DNA of 64,000 nt from Gibbula magus (taxonomy: Eukaryota; Mollusca; Gastropoda; Trochida; Trochidae). The translations under genes and the position numbers were made by a program. The stretch is from contig OW388296.1 of assembly GCA_936450465.1 (NCBI GenBank), forward strand, positions 17,402,526 to 17,466,525, read 5' to 3'. The notes under the pieces are model-generated. The model did not search any database and was not told the origin of the DNA. It saw only the letters and a list, made by a program, of their open reading frames with translations. Below, one piece after another: positions 30,825 to 45,800 of the stretch. Position 1 is the first letter of the stretch. Each line of letters opens with the position of its first letter.

Positions 30825-33800
30825 TCTAGGGGGCTGAAATTTTTTGTGCACACCCCTTGGCTAATCGGGATTCTAAATTGTAGATTTGGTGACCCCGTGA
30901 CCTCTAATGAAGTCACAGGGATCACAACCCCAAAAACCTATTTTCATCTTCTTCTCCAGTTCCAAAAGGTGTAGAGAGCTGAAATTGTGTGTGCAGACTC
31001 CCTGGCTAATGGGGATTCTAAATTGTAGATTTCATGACCCCGTGACCTCAAATGGGGTCACAGGGGTCACAACCCCAAAAAACCTATTTTCATCTTCTTC
31101 TCCAGTTCCAAATGGTCTGGAGAGCTGAAAAGTCGCGTGCACACTCATTGGCCAATGAGGATTCTAAATTGTAGATTTTGTGATCCTGCGACCCCAAATA
31201 AAGGTCACAGACGTCATGATCTGAAAAGCTTTTTCATCTTGAGATTTTTTGTGCTCTCTAAAGGGAGGTAATTTAAAGGAAACAAAGGTAATGAATTAAA
31301 TATTCAAGTGTGTCTTTATTTGTAGGGGATTTTATCTCTGGCCTCAAAGATAGGTCAGACAGGTAAGGTTCCATTTAAAGTGCATTTAAAATGTGTTGTA
31401 CCTCTCACCTAGAAGTTGACATTTTGAATTACCGGTAGTTAATGTATATAAAGCCTGATGAGCTACAGAGCCCATGGCTCTATTTTTTATTTTATCTTGA
31501 CAAATTAGTACTTTTGGATGAACTTTCCTCTGCAAGAAATATGTCGCTCCATTCTCAGTCACTGACTAATGTAAGCCTTGCAGCATTTCCTTAACTTTCC
31601 CGTGCTAACAGACGCACTTGAACTGAAGAGTGTGGGTTCCGATTCGTTAGTACACAAATCTTAAGGAAATGAAACAAGGTTTGAGTTAGCCAGCGCGAGC
31701 TAAATCTTGCTGTGGGAAGTTGTTAGTTAATGAACTTTCCTGGTTTGAGTCAAGTGCTAGCACAGCAGCGCGTCGCACCTGCAATTCATAGTGCACACGC
31801 TAGCATAGAAAAGATGGGAAAAAACACACAGCAAGGCTTAAATTAGCCAGTATTAAAGACTGGCGCGAGTTTTAACTTACGGGGCGGGTTGATTACACTA
31901 TTAGGTTGTGTCATCAATCTTCGGGATTTAATGTTAAAGGAATTTGTCCAATGAATTGCTTTTACCCAAAGAATACGTGAGAAATGTTCCATCTTTTTTT
32001 TCTTAAATAACAGATTAACGCAGTGTCATTTGAAACGATATTTGGCCACATAAAACACTATTTTAAATTTGTTTTTTTTTCCTCTCAATAAAACTGTGAA
32101 CTGCAGGTACAGCTGGACAGCAGTGTGAGAGTCCACTAGGGTTTGAAGACGGCAGTATTAGCGATGATCAACTAACTGTCTCATCATCGACGTCTTCCTA
32201 CACGGCCAGTCAGGCTCGACTCCATGTGGGCGGTATGTACCTTCTACATCTCTCATCTAGGTCGGTAATCTTCAGTCTCATGATTTTAAAGGGGCAGTAG
32301 CACGTTTTTTCGCTCAAATAAGTTGATGAAATGTATTTGAAAAATAATTTCACCAATAATAAATCATCCTTCTCTCTTCGGAAAATAAAGTTTAAAATGA
32401 GTGTACATGTTTCGGTAAAGCCATGGGAATCGTTTTTGTAATACAAAATAATAAATTGTGTTCACAATAAAATGGCCGCCATGCAATGTTTGCTTTATAT
32501 GCAACATAGTCTTTACCACTACAGATAATTGGTTTGTGTAATAAGATGTTTTACCCTCTAAAGTTAATTTAAATGACATAAACTATCATTATAAATGGGA
32601 AATTTGAAAAAAACGTGCTACTGCCACTTTAAACACATAAACTATGAGGAATTAAATATCAAAATATGTAGCAATGCATATCAACCAAGGCCATGTTCAA
32701 TGAGCGATTACTTTTAAACCTCTCTTGAACGCGATTGCTCAATGTAGCGCTACGTAACAAGGCGAGCAAACTTCGAGGAATCGCACCGTGTCGTTCAGGA
32801 GAGAATGCGCTACATTGAGCGCTACCTTAAGCGATCAATGAGCGATTATAAGCGCTCGCTGTTATTGAACGGAGCCCTGGACTCACATGACTACTTGGTT
32901 AACGTTATCCTCGCCCATAGTGTTATTTAAGCCAACCTTAGCAAAACAAAATATGGGCGCTAGCTCACTCCATGTTGACCAAATACTCTTGAATTATGTG
33001 TTGAGTATATTATTCTTTTGCATTCCATAACAAGTATATATGTATGAAATGCACCCGCGATTTGTATAATTTTGAATCAATAAATGTATATCGCCGAATT
33101 GAAGTACTCTTTTCTATATATAACTTTACTGCACGCGAGAAGCAACTCATCTTACTTTGCATGTCCTACTCACCGATAATTTCTATATTCAGACGGCTGG
33201 GTTTCGACTTCCGGAAGCGATCACCCGTATTTATTGGTGGATCTGCTTGCGCAATTCAACGTAACCAGTTACACGGTTCAGGGGGCATCTCAAGCAGGAT
33301 TTGTGAATAATTTCACACTGTACTACAGTAACGACAACCTGACATGGGCGACATACACGGATGACACAGGGTCCGCTGTCCTGCCGGGTACAGAGGGGTC
33401 TGAAGGCCTGTCCTCTCATCAACTCGTTCCGGTTGTTAAAGTATGTACCAGGGAGATAATTATCATTTTTTTTCAAACTACGCTTAAATCAAGCTTAGCA
33501 GTTAAAAATGACGAAATTATATTTGAACAACTTTTTCATCAACTGATCAAAGCGGTAACCAGGATGAATATAATAATTTTGTTGAAATTGCTTTTGAAAT
33601 TATATAAATCTATAAGAAGTTAAGAATGACGAAAATGATATTTGACAAACTTACAGTTACATTCTTTCAATATCTAAATTGCATGTTTCTCCTAATTCAG
33701 GCAAGGTATTTAGCAATTCAACCTATGATATCTGGACAAGGTTTACGGATAGAACTGTATGGGTGTCGACATAAACAACAGGAAGGCGTCCCATACACGC

Positions 33801-36800
33801 TAGTTAATGGTCAAATAAATGTAAGTATAAACATGTTGAGACCTGATGACGTCCTGTTTAATATACAGGGGTACCGTTTCAAGATGTACACAAACCCCTG
33901 GCAGCATAGTGGTAGTTTACAATGAATACAGTACCTTGGTATTTGTCAACGAGCCAATCAGAGTGCAAGGTGATGATTTGCCATGACACGCCTCTTTCAA
34001 TATGATTTAACTCATATTATGTTGGTTAATATTGTTGCAGGGCAAAATTCTTGCTTGGGAACATTCCACCTGATGAAGGAGTGAGCATATACTCCGAAAC
34101 GTCGTGTATTTTCACATTAAAGAAGTTGTTATCCTGAAAATATTCCTGTTTTCTGTATACCACTTCTAATTTCCCTTCAAAGACCTAACGATGTAGTCGA
34201 TGTAAAGTGTGATTTTATTGGATAAAAAGCATGTATATAATAAGTAGTATCCTTTTAAGCTCAAGCAAGGGGATTTTGTTAGAAAAGGAAAATTCGACTA
34301 AGTAGAATAGAGGTTTAATTGTTGGTGCAGATAGCAGACTGAGCCTTGTGTCGCTTATTTCAGGACAATGAAGACTGGGTGATTGAAGGCAGTCCTTATG
34401 TCATCAACTTTGAGACTGAGATATCCGCAACAGCAAGGGTCCGGATTCACGAAGGCGTTAAGGTTGTCTTTAACTCATCCAGAGCCGGTCTTAACATATA
34501 TGGTAAGTTTTAGTATTGAACATAATAATCGGGGATTAACAAACCAAAACGTTTCGATGCCAGATTTAAAGATGAGGTAATACTTATTTATGATGTAATT
34601 TGTCTTAATATTTCTATGTCTGATGTAAATTTAACACGATTTTCATTTTATTTTAGGTACGGTAGAAGCTACAGGAACAGATTTCGGACACCCACTTCCG
34701 TTTGCGCACGCACCGAATCAATGGTTGGGATTAATCCTGATGGACCAAGGTACTCAGCTTTCTCCAGTAATCAGGGAGACAAAGACAGCTGTTTACATTT
34801 TGATTTATTTTGTGTAAATGTAAGATTTGAACCTTTTGTGTGGATTCTAGTTGATGCAGTGTTACATTTGTTATTAAAATTCTAAAATGTATAATAGATA
34901 CATTTGTTAGAAAATCCACAGTAACTATGTGACAATTTACATGTAATTATAAATATATTTGACCAACTTTTAAAAGAGTGACGTCAGCTTACGTTGAAAT
35001 ACAGATAATGTTTCGTGGCATGAAACAGCATTAAGTGGCATTAAGTGTATCTTTTCAAAATCACTCTTCAAGATTTGCCTAAATATTTCTCCATTTTTCG
35101 TTTTGTTGATTAAAGTACTAATTTAAAAAAAATCCACAGGAACTCGATATCGGAATTAAAATGTAGGTAACAGGGACGGAAAAGAACTGGCCCTGTATGC
35201 AAATAAACCCTTCTCCTGTCTATTTGTATATAGGATGTATTTTAACTGCTGCTGAATCTCGTTGTTTGCCAGGCACCATTGTGCTAGACAACTGCAGTAT
35301 AGCAGGTGCCCGGACAGGCCTCTCGGGCGCTCTTGCTTCCATGGAGGTCAGGAACTGTCGTGTGTTCGAGAACAACGTCGGTATCCATCTGACAGAAGGA
35401 GGTGTTGATGGTAGCGCTGTTCTTTCCGGTACAACTATTTCTGGGAACTCCATGGAGGGCATTCTGTTGGACGAGTCGGGTACAGCGAATTCATGGATTA
35501 CGTTGGATGATTGTCAGCTATTGAACAACGGAAATGGTTTCGGGTTTGAAGCATCAGTGACTCTTTTAGCCAGAAACACCGTGTTCTCCTTCAACAATGG
35601 ACATGGAATCTCTAATGTCAACTATTCTGATTTTTCGATTTCAATAATTTTGGATAAATGTTTCTTTGAGCAAAATGCAAGGAGCGGTGTATATCTCCTC
35701 TTTGCTCATTCTTCGTCAGAGTCATCCCTCAACTTAACTATTTTGAATTCAACTTTTGAAAGAAACAAGGATCTTGCGTTGTTTTCAAGCATTAGCCATT
35801 CTCCAGAACTATTTCTGATCTCGATAAAAAATTCATACATAATAGAAAACAGCGCAAAAGGAATGCACATAGAACTTCCGGGATATGGTAATGGAAGGGC
35901 TCTCATCGACATTGTCAACAACAGGTTTGTAGATATTGAAGACAAAAATCCTTCTTCTCGGTTTCTTGTATTTGTTCAGAGTTGGACCACAAGTTCATTT
36001 CAAGCTAAGGTAACAATTAAACAGAACATTTTCCTGAAAGGCATTGCAATGCAATTACAAGGAAATAACAACATCACCTACAACATAAGCAACAACACCA
36101 TCACAACAACGGAAACGTGGTCTGACGCCGGGGTGATTATACGTGGAGGTGAGGCCAGTCTGGAAGGCAATTCCTTCGTCAACTGCACCACTCGGATAGT
36201 CATAAAACTTGTCACTCCATCGAGTCTCTACAGGAACATCTTCATCAACCCAGAAGCAGAATATGATCTCTTCGTTAAATTTGACTACTACAAATACTAC
36301 AGCGAGATCATTAATGCTTCCTTTAACTATTGGGGAGCTACGGAACCTCGAACACGAATCAGAGACTTCTTCATGGACTCCGATCTGATGTTCGTGGACA
36401 TCGAACCAATGTACACAACGCCGGACATGGACGAAATCCAATCAGATTCTGTTGGCTTCAGTTCGAGCGGAGGTGTTGCTGGAGGCTTGTTGTTCCAGGA
36501 TGTTGTCATTGGGCCTCACGAAAACCTGCTAGTGAAGAAAGGCATCTATGTTCCTGAAGGACTGCAGCTCACCATACTAGAAGGTGTAACTCTGACCTTC
36601 GAGTTGGGCACAGGAATTCATGTAAAAGGTTTGTGGAATTAGATAAAAAAAAGTTTGAAATGCATAATATAATTATTTCAAATAATTTCATTTATCATTG
36701 ATATAGTCTGACATATTTATTGACAATATATGTTATACTATACTATAATTGAATTCGCTTGTTACTGCATTCTTAAACTATTGATTTTATTCGTTGCCTC

Positions 36801-39800
36801 ATCTGCATGTGTAGCCAGTGGTTATTCCACTACTCACCAACAGTTTGACGAATCAGAATGTGACTAGTATTAGTGACAAGAGGTTGAACTTTGGTTGCCT
36901 GGAATCGCTTTTGATAACCTGGACCCATATTTTCAAAGCTCTCCTAGCGCTAAGATAGTAATAAGTGCCATAGATTAACATTGACATATCTTAGCACTGA
37001 TACAGTTTCGAAAATATGGGCCCAGAGGGCTACCTAAATGAACTACAACATTTCTGTATTGCTGTTTTATCTTAATGCACAGGCTCTTTGGATGTTAAAG
37101 GAGAATTGTCCAGTAAGGTTGTGATGCAGGATGGCTCTGGATTACGAACCATATGGAATGGGTTGTGGATAGAGGGAACAGGTAACATTGTACTTTGCAG
37201 TGCGTGCTTCTATATCCGTATGTACCTTAAATCCTTTCGAAATACTGGATAAACACACACTTTTAAAAAACGTATCTGACATTGACCCAATAAAGTAACT
37301 AATTATGATTTGAAGAAGCGCCGAATCCTTGTAATGTTCTAATATAACGTCCACTATGCGGGTCATTGAGGACAAAGACAAATGTGCTGGTTGATTTAAC
37401 GTTATGTGTGAATACATCTGTACTACATAGATTTATCAGGGCGAATCTATCATTCTGATTGACAGTTAGGTCCACAACGTTCTATTTGCAACATAGAGTA
37501 CTGTTGAATATTAATATTATACACTTGATTATTTCAATGCATAACTATTTCCTTAAAAATGATTATATTTATTGTTTTTGTATTATTTTTGGTTTTAACC
37601 CAAATATTTGATTTTAAAATAGGGTAATATAATATTGAAAATAATAACGAATTCTATGAGTGCCAATCTTAATCATGCCAGTATAATACATGGGTTCTAG
37701 CCTTGGCGTACCACCCTGTCATTGAAGTAAAATAATTTCGATGTAACGAGCATGATACATTATTATGATAATGCTTTGACTACAATCCCATTTTGTCAAA
37801 CTGGTACATGTCCGATGTATCTTAAGAGGAGGGAGACTTGATTTGAACTCTCGGGTTTCTCATAATGATATTGAGATCTAAGAAGAGGCCGACTAAAATT
37901 CAATTAGATACGATGAATGTTTGCTATATTGGCTTACAACTTCTTCTTTTTTATACACAGATTCCAGTATAACCAATGCAGTTATACGACATTTAAAATC
38001 AATTAAATCAACACGCGAGACACCGACGTCCTTCACCTTGAGAGATACCGTCATCGATGGCTGTTATCAAGCATTTTTCATACGCCAGTCGAAGGAGTTT
38101 AAACTTACATTGAACGTTGTCGAAATAAGGAACTGCAATATATGGATGAGTGTTGAACTCTCTGAAGATTCCACTGCAACTGTCGATATCGACAAGTCCG
38201 TAATTGATTCCGGGGAAGGGATGTTTTTAAATCCATTATCCACCGGACACCTCAACATTTCTATCCACAATTCTCGTCTGCACATTCGTTCTTCATTGTT
38301 TTCTCTTCTATCTTGTTCCACGGATGTGTCCCTAAGAATTGGAAATGCTTCCCTGACGAAACAAGCGCGGTATTCAAATGACATAGATATAATGAGTTCA
38401 ACAGTTAACATACATGTTCTTGGACTAGAAGCTAAAACAAGAACCTCGGGCATAGCTGTACAACTTTGCCCAATACGGAGCAACACCACAACAGGTGTGA
38501 TTGAAGTCAGAGATTCGCATTTTGTGGTGCGGGGCTTTACATCACCACTGAATATAAACACACAGGGACACGGTAACTTTAATCCTCTTGATGTCCGGGT
38601 CATTAACAACACATTCACCTCGGACTCGGACTTACCAAGTGTTGCTATCAACACGAAAAAGACCATCGCCGTCATCGTGTCGGATAACACCTTCAACCAA
38701 TTGGACTTGACCATTGATAGCGATGCAGACTATGTCCACTTGAAGAAAAATGTCTTCAATGGGCGAAATTATAAAATCGTGATACATTCATCTGGGAATG
38801 CAGCCATTGCTTTAACAGGAAATGAACTTAATGGTCATGGGCAGTTGAGTGTGTCAGAAAATGGCTCAGCAAACATGCACATAGATTACAACATCTTAAA
38901 ATATGCTTCGGTAAAGGTAAATGCTTCCAACGTTAACATGTCCATGAACATTTTTGAAGGCGGTACTATCAAGTTGGGATCTGTACTGGACGGCGGCTCT
39001 ACTTCTCTGGAAAGCCTTTCCACCAATGCAACTCGGGACAGCGAGTCCGGCTCCAGCGGTTGTACTGTTACAGAAAACCTATTTCAGAGAAGTCTGCTGA
39101 TGTTTTCGAATCCGCACTGTGCCATACACAGAAACCAGTTCTTCAGCAGTCATGACTGGAATCTGCAGTTTGTAGGTTACTGCTATGCAGAGCTGACAGT
39201 CAACTGCAGTCATAACTACTGGGACACTCCACATGATTATGCGATCTCCACCAGAATCTACGACTCGACCGAGGACCAAAACCTACCTGTGATAACATTC
39301 AAACCTTTCTATCTGAACTCTAACTTCACGGCGTTGAAGCGTTCAACGGAGTCGAGTGAACCTTTTATTTCATCAAACGGATCCATCGGCGGAAGAATCG
39401 GCGGTCACGTGACTCTGACAGCCAATCGCAGCCCTTATACTGTCATTAAGGATATTCTCGTGGAGAAACTGGAGTCGTTGACATTGGAAGCTGGCGTGAC
39501 GCTTCTCTTTCCTCGCTACATGGGTATACGAGTTTTAGGTGAGTATTCAGGCATTTCTAGTGGTGTTTGTATCACTGTAGGCTCTTAGAAAGACATGACT
39601 GTGAAAATTAAGAATATTTAGTTAATTAATTTATTAAAATATTTAAGTAATGAATTTAAATACACAACGTAAATCCTTTTGAAAGACTGGATAAATACAC
39701 AATGTCTGTGAAAAATCTACATTGACCCTTTAACTAAGTAATGGTTTGAAGAAGCCCCGAATATTTGTACTATAAAACTTTAAGGGGACTGACATGCTTG

Positions 39801-42800
39801 ACAGGGACCTATTGCAGATTATTTCCTATAAGATGTTGATGTAGATTGCATTAGGTTTATATTGCAATAATGTTGACTTGATACATGTAAATACCCCCGG
39901 GAAGATGTTCAATACAAAACCTAATCATTTCATTTTTTAAGGTAAACTGCGAGTTCTTGGCAATTCGAGCCACCCTGTATATGCGAAAGCCAAAGTTGAT
40001 GGTGAAAAATGGTCCGGAGTAAGCCTTGATGAAACAAAGCGTGAGTAGAATGATGAATTCCAGGCATTAAGAGATTGTTCTTTCGGGGTATTTAAATAAC
40101 ACTTGTGACGGCATCCTATTGTTCTTTCACTCCATTATTTATCAGTAATGGAGAGTTACACATCACATCATACTTTTGAAGTTGAAATTTAATCTATTGA
40201 ACTTTAACTTTAAAATAAAATTTTTTTATTATAAAAGAGCAATACGCTGAGTGTAATTTAAGTAGGGTAACATCCTCGCAACTCTCCACTCCTTAAAAAT
40301 AATGGGCCTCGGCTCCATTATCCCTTAGTAATGGATAGTTACTCGGACATTACCCTCTACATATTTATTCAGTCATATACGGGGACATTCGAGAGGGCAT
40401 TTCAGTTCATAATCTACGTTATCAATACATGTGTATACCATAATGCAGGAGTAATTTAACAACTAAAGGTTATAGATTTTGAACTTTAGATGATGCATTT
40501 TGACAAGTTTAAAACGCACATTGATTAAAATCAAAAAAGTGAGAAGTGAAGCAATCCGTACCGCTTCAAGTATGGAGAGCTTTGCTGTGACCAAATTAGA
40601 CAATGTTGATCAATCTACTAAAACTTAGTGGTTAATTTGTGGATATTTTATCAATAAATTATGCTTTATCATTAAAAAGTTGTAGACATACAACGTTTTC
40701 TCATTTAATGTAATATACAAAAACAAAATGGCCCTTTCTCCGCTATAGAGACAACAACACAAAGCAGAACATGTTCCATCCCAAATTCATTGAAGAGCTT
40801 TGTACTAACAGGAATAATCAGAGAGAATATTCACTCGCCCACTAAGGTTTAACACAAAGGTATCCATACATGATATATTTACATAAAATATAAAACATCT
40901 AGTTACATTCATGTACTTGCTTGAGCGAAAAAACGTGCTGCTGCCCCTTTAACATTACTAGATGTCTGATCACTTGACGAAGCCCTGGTGGTGAAGTATT
41001 ATCAGTTAAGGAGTGATAGTTAATCACTAAAATTGCTTAGAGAACATGACCCTTGACGTGTCCCTATTGGTGAAGTAAGGGGTGATGGTTATACAACCTT
41101 GACGTGTCCCTATTGGTGAAGTAAGGGGTGGTGGTTATACAACCTTGACGTGTCCCTATTGGTGAAGTAAGGGGTGGTGGTATTACAACCTTGACGTGTC
41201 CCTATTGGTGAAGTAAGGGGTGGTGGTTATACAACCTTGACGTGTCCCTATTGCTGGAGTAAGGGGTGGTGGTTATACAACATTGACGTGCCCCTATTGG
41301 TGAAGTAAGGGGTGGTGGTTATACAACCTTGACGTGTCCCTATTGGTGAAGTAAGGGGTGATGGTTATACAACCTTGACGTGTCCCTATTGGTGAAGTAA
41401 GGGGTGATGGTTATACAACCTTGACGTGCCCCTATTGTTGAAGTAAGGGGTGATGGTTTTACAACCTTGACGTGCCCCTATTGGTGAAGTAAGGGGTGAT
41501 GGTTATACAACCTTGACGTGTCCCTATTGGTGAAGTAAGGGGTGATGGTTATACAACCTTGACGTGTCCCTATTGGTGAAGTAGGGGGTGATGGTTATAC
41601 AACCTTGACGTGCCCCTATTGTTGAAGTAAGGGGTGATGGTTTTACAACCTTGACGTGCCCCTATTGGTGAAGTAAGGGGTGGTGGTTATACAACCTTGA
41701 CGTGCCCCTATTGGTGAAGTAAGGGGTGGTGGTTATACAACCTTGACGTGCCCCTATTGGTGAAGTAAGGGGTGATGGTTATACAACCTTGACGTGCCCC
41801 TATTGTTGAAGTAAGGGGTGGTGGTTATACAACCTTGACGTGTCCCTATTGGTGAAGTAAGGGGTGGTGGTTATACAACCTTGACGTGCCCCTATTGGTG
41901 AAGTAAGGGGTGATGGTTATACAACCTTGACGTGTCCCTATTGGTGAAGTAGGGGGTGATGGTTATACAACCTTGACGTGCCCCTATTGTTGAAGTAAGG
42001 GGTGATGGTTATACAACCTTGACGTGCCCCTATTGGTGAAGTAAGGGGTGGTGGTTATACAACCTTGACGTGCCCCTATTGGTGAAGTAAGGGGTGGTGG
42101 TTATACAACCTTGACGTGCCCCTATTGGTGAAGTAAGGGGTGATGGTTATACAACCTTGACGTGCCCCTATTGTTGAAGTAAGGGGTGGTGGTTATACAA
42201 CCTTGACGTGCCCCTATTGGTGAAGTAAGGGGTGGTGGTTATACAACCTTGACGTGCCCCTATTGGTGAAGTAAGGGGTGGTGGTTATACAACCTTGACG
42301 TGCCCCTATTGGTGAAGTAAGGGGTGGTGGTTATACAACCTTGACGTGCCCCTATTGGTGAAGTAAGGGGTGGTGGTTATACAACCTTGACGTGCCCCTA
42401 TTGGTGAAGTAAGGGGTGATGGTTATACAACCTTGACGTGCCCCTATTGTTGAAGTAAGGGGTGGTGGTTATACAACCTTGACGTGTCCCTATTGGTGAA
42501 GTAAGGGGTGATGGTTATACAACCTTGACGTGTCCCTATTGGTGAAGTAGGGGGTGATGGTTATACAACCTTGACGTGCCCCTATTGTTGAAGTAAGGGG
42601 TGATGGTTTTACAACCTTGACGTGCCCCTATTGGTGAAGTAAGGGGTGGTGGTTATACAACCTTGACGTGCCCCTATTGGTGAAGTAAGGGGTGGTGGTT
42701 ATACAACCTTGACGTGCCCCTATTGGTGAAGTAAGGGGTGATGGTTATACAACCTTGACGTGCCCCTATTGTTGAAGTAAGGGGTGGTGGTTATACAACC

Positions 42801-45800
42801 TTGACGTGCCCCTATTGGTGAAGTAAGGGGTGGTGGTTATACAACCTTGACGTGCCCCTATTGGTGAAGTAAGGGGTGGTGGTTATACAACCTTGACGTG
42901 CCCCTATTGGTGAAGTAAGGGGTGGTGGTTATACAACCTTGACGTGCCCCTATTGGTGAAGTAAGTGGTGATGGTTATACAACCTTGACGTGTCCCTATT
43001 GCTGGAGTAAGGGGTGGTGGTTATACAACCTTGACGTGTCCCTATTGGTGAAGTAGGGGGTGATGGTTATACAACCTTGACGTGCCCCTATTGTTGAAGT
43101 AAGGGGTGATGGTTTTACAACCTTGACGTGCCCCTATTGGTGAAGTAAGGGGTGGTGGTTATACAACCTTGACGTGCCCCTATTGGTGAAGTAAGGGGTG
43201 GTGGTTATACAACCTTGACGTGCCCCTATTGGTGAAGTAAGGGGTGATGGTTATACAACCTTGACGTGTCCCTATTGCTGGAGTAAGGGGTGGTGGTTAT
43301 ACAACCTTGACGTGTCCCTATTGGTGAAGTAAGGGGTGGTGGTTATACAACCTTGACGTGTCCCTATTGGTGAAGTAAGGGGTGGTGGTTATACAACCTT
43401 GACGTGTCCCTATTGGTGAAGTAAGGGGTGGTGGTTATACAACCTTGACGTGCCCCTATTGGTGAAGTAAGGGGTGATGGTTATACAACCTTGACGTGCC
43501 CCTATTGGTGAAGTAAGGGGTGGTGGTTATACAACCTTGACGTGCCCCTATTGGTGAAGTAAGGGGTGGTGGTTATACAACCTTGACGTGCCCCTATTGG
43601 TGAAGTAAGGGGTGGTGGTTATACAACATTGACGTGCCCCTATTGGTGAAGAAAGGGGTGATGGTTATACAACATTGACGTGTCCCTATTGGTGAAGTAA
43701 GGGGTGGTGGTTATACAACCTTGACGTGTCCCTATTGTTGAAGTAAGGGGTGGTGGTTATACAACCTTGACGTGCCCCTATTGGTGAAGTAAGGGGTGAT
43801 GGTTATACAACATTGACGTGTCCCTATTGGTGAAGTAAGGGGTGGTGGTTATACAACCTTGACGTGTCCCTATTGTTGAAGTAAGGGGTGGTGGTTATAC
43901 AACCTTGACGTGCCCCTATTGGTGAAGTAAGGGGTGGTGGTTATACAACGTTGACGTGCCCCTATAGGTGAAGTAAGGGGTGATGGTTATACAACCTTGA
44001 CGTGTCCCTATTGCTGGAGTAAGGGGTGGTGGTTATACAACCTTGACGTGTCCCTATTGGTGAAGTAAGGGGTGGTGGTTATACAACCTTGACGTGTCCC
44101 TATTGGTGAAGTAAGGGGTGGTGGTTATACAACCTTGACGTGCCCCTATTGGTGAAGTAAGGGGTGGTGGTTATACAACCTTGACGTGTCCCTATTGGTG
44201 AAGTAAGGGGTGGTGGTTATACAACCTTGACGTGCCCCTATTGGTGAAGTAAGGGGTGATGGTTATACAACCTTGACGTGTCCCTATTGGTGAAGTAAGG
44301 GGTGGTGGTTATACAACCTTGACGTGTCCCTATTGGTGAAGTAAGGGGTGGTGGTATTACAACCTTGACGTGTCCCTATTGGTGAAGTAAGGGGTGGTGG
44401 TTATACAACCTTGACGTATCCCTATTGGTGAAGTAAGGGGTGGTGGTTATACAACCTTGACGTGTCCATATTGGTGAAGTAAGGGGTGGTGGTTATACAA
44501 CCTTGACGTGTCCCTATTGGTGAAGTAAGGGGTGATGGTTATACAACATTGGCGTGTCCCTATTGGTGAAGTAAGGGGTGGTGGTTATACAACATTGACG
44601 TGCCCCTATTGGTGAAGTAAGGGGTGGTGGTTATACAACCTTGACGTGTCCCTATTGGTGAAGTAAGGGGTGATGGTTATACAACCTTGACGTGTCCCTA
44701 TTGGTGAAGTAAGGGGTGATGGTTATACAACCTTGACGTGCCCCTATTGGTGAAGTAAGGGGTGGTGGTTATACAACCTTGACGTGTCCCTATTGGTGAA
44801 GTAAGGGGTGGTGGTTATACAACCTTGACGTGTCCCTATTGGTGAAGTAAGGGGTGGTGGTTATACAACATTGACGTGCCCCTATTGGTGAAGTAAGGGG
44901 TGGTGGTTATACAACCTTGACGTGCCCCTATTGGTGAAGTAAGGGGTTGTGGTTATACAACCTTGACGTGTCCCTATTGGTGAAGTAAGGGGTGGTGGTT
45001 ATACAACATTGACGTGCCCCTATTGGTGAAGTAAGGGGTGATGGTTATACAACCTTGACGTGCCCCTATTGGTGAAGTAAGGGGTGGTGGTTATACAACA
45101 TTGACGTGCCCCTATTGGTGAAGTAAGGGGTGATGGTTATACAACCTTGACGTGTCCCTATTGGTGAAGTAAGGGGTGATGGTTATACAACCTTGACGTG
45201 TCCCTATTGGTGAAGTAAGGGGTGATGGTTATACAACCTTGACGTGCCCCTATTGCTGGAGTAAGGGGTGATGGTTATACAACCTTGACGTGCCCCTTTT
45301 GCTGGAGTAAGGGGTGGTGGTTATACAACCTTGACGTGCCCCTATTGGTGAAGTAAGGGGTGGTGGTTATACAACCTTGACGTGCCCCTATTGGTGAAGT
45401 AAGAGGTGGTGGTTATACAACCTTGACGTGTCCCTATTGGTGAAGTAAGGGGTGATGGTTATACAACCTTGACGTGCCCCTTTTGCTGGAGTAAGGGGTG
45501 GTGGTTATACAACCTTGACGTGCCCCTATTGCTGGAGTAAGGGGTGGTGGTTATACAACCTTGACGTGCCCCTATTGCTGGAGTAAGGGGTGGTGGTTAT
45601 ACAACATTGACGTGCCCCTATTGCTGGAGTAAGGGGTGGTGGTTATACAACCTTGACGTGTCCCTATTGGTGAAGTAAGGGGTGGTGGTTATACAACATT
45701 GACGTGCCCCTATTGGTGAAGTAAGGGGTGGTGGTTATACAACCTTGACGTGTCCCTATTGGTGAAGTAAGGGGTGGTGGTTATACAACCTTGACGTGTC

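Noticed and set aside
38067..38714. A 215-codon minus-strand frame
   Set aside because: It is antisense to the conserved beta-helix 2 exon, with no homology of its own.
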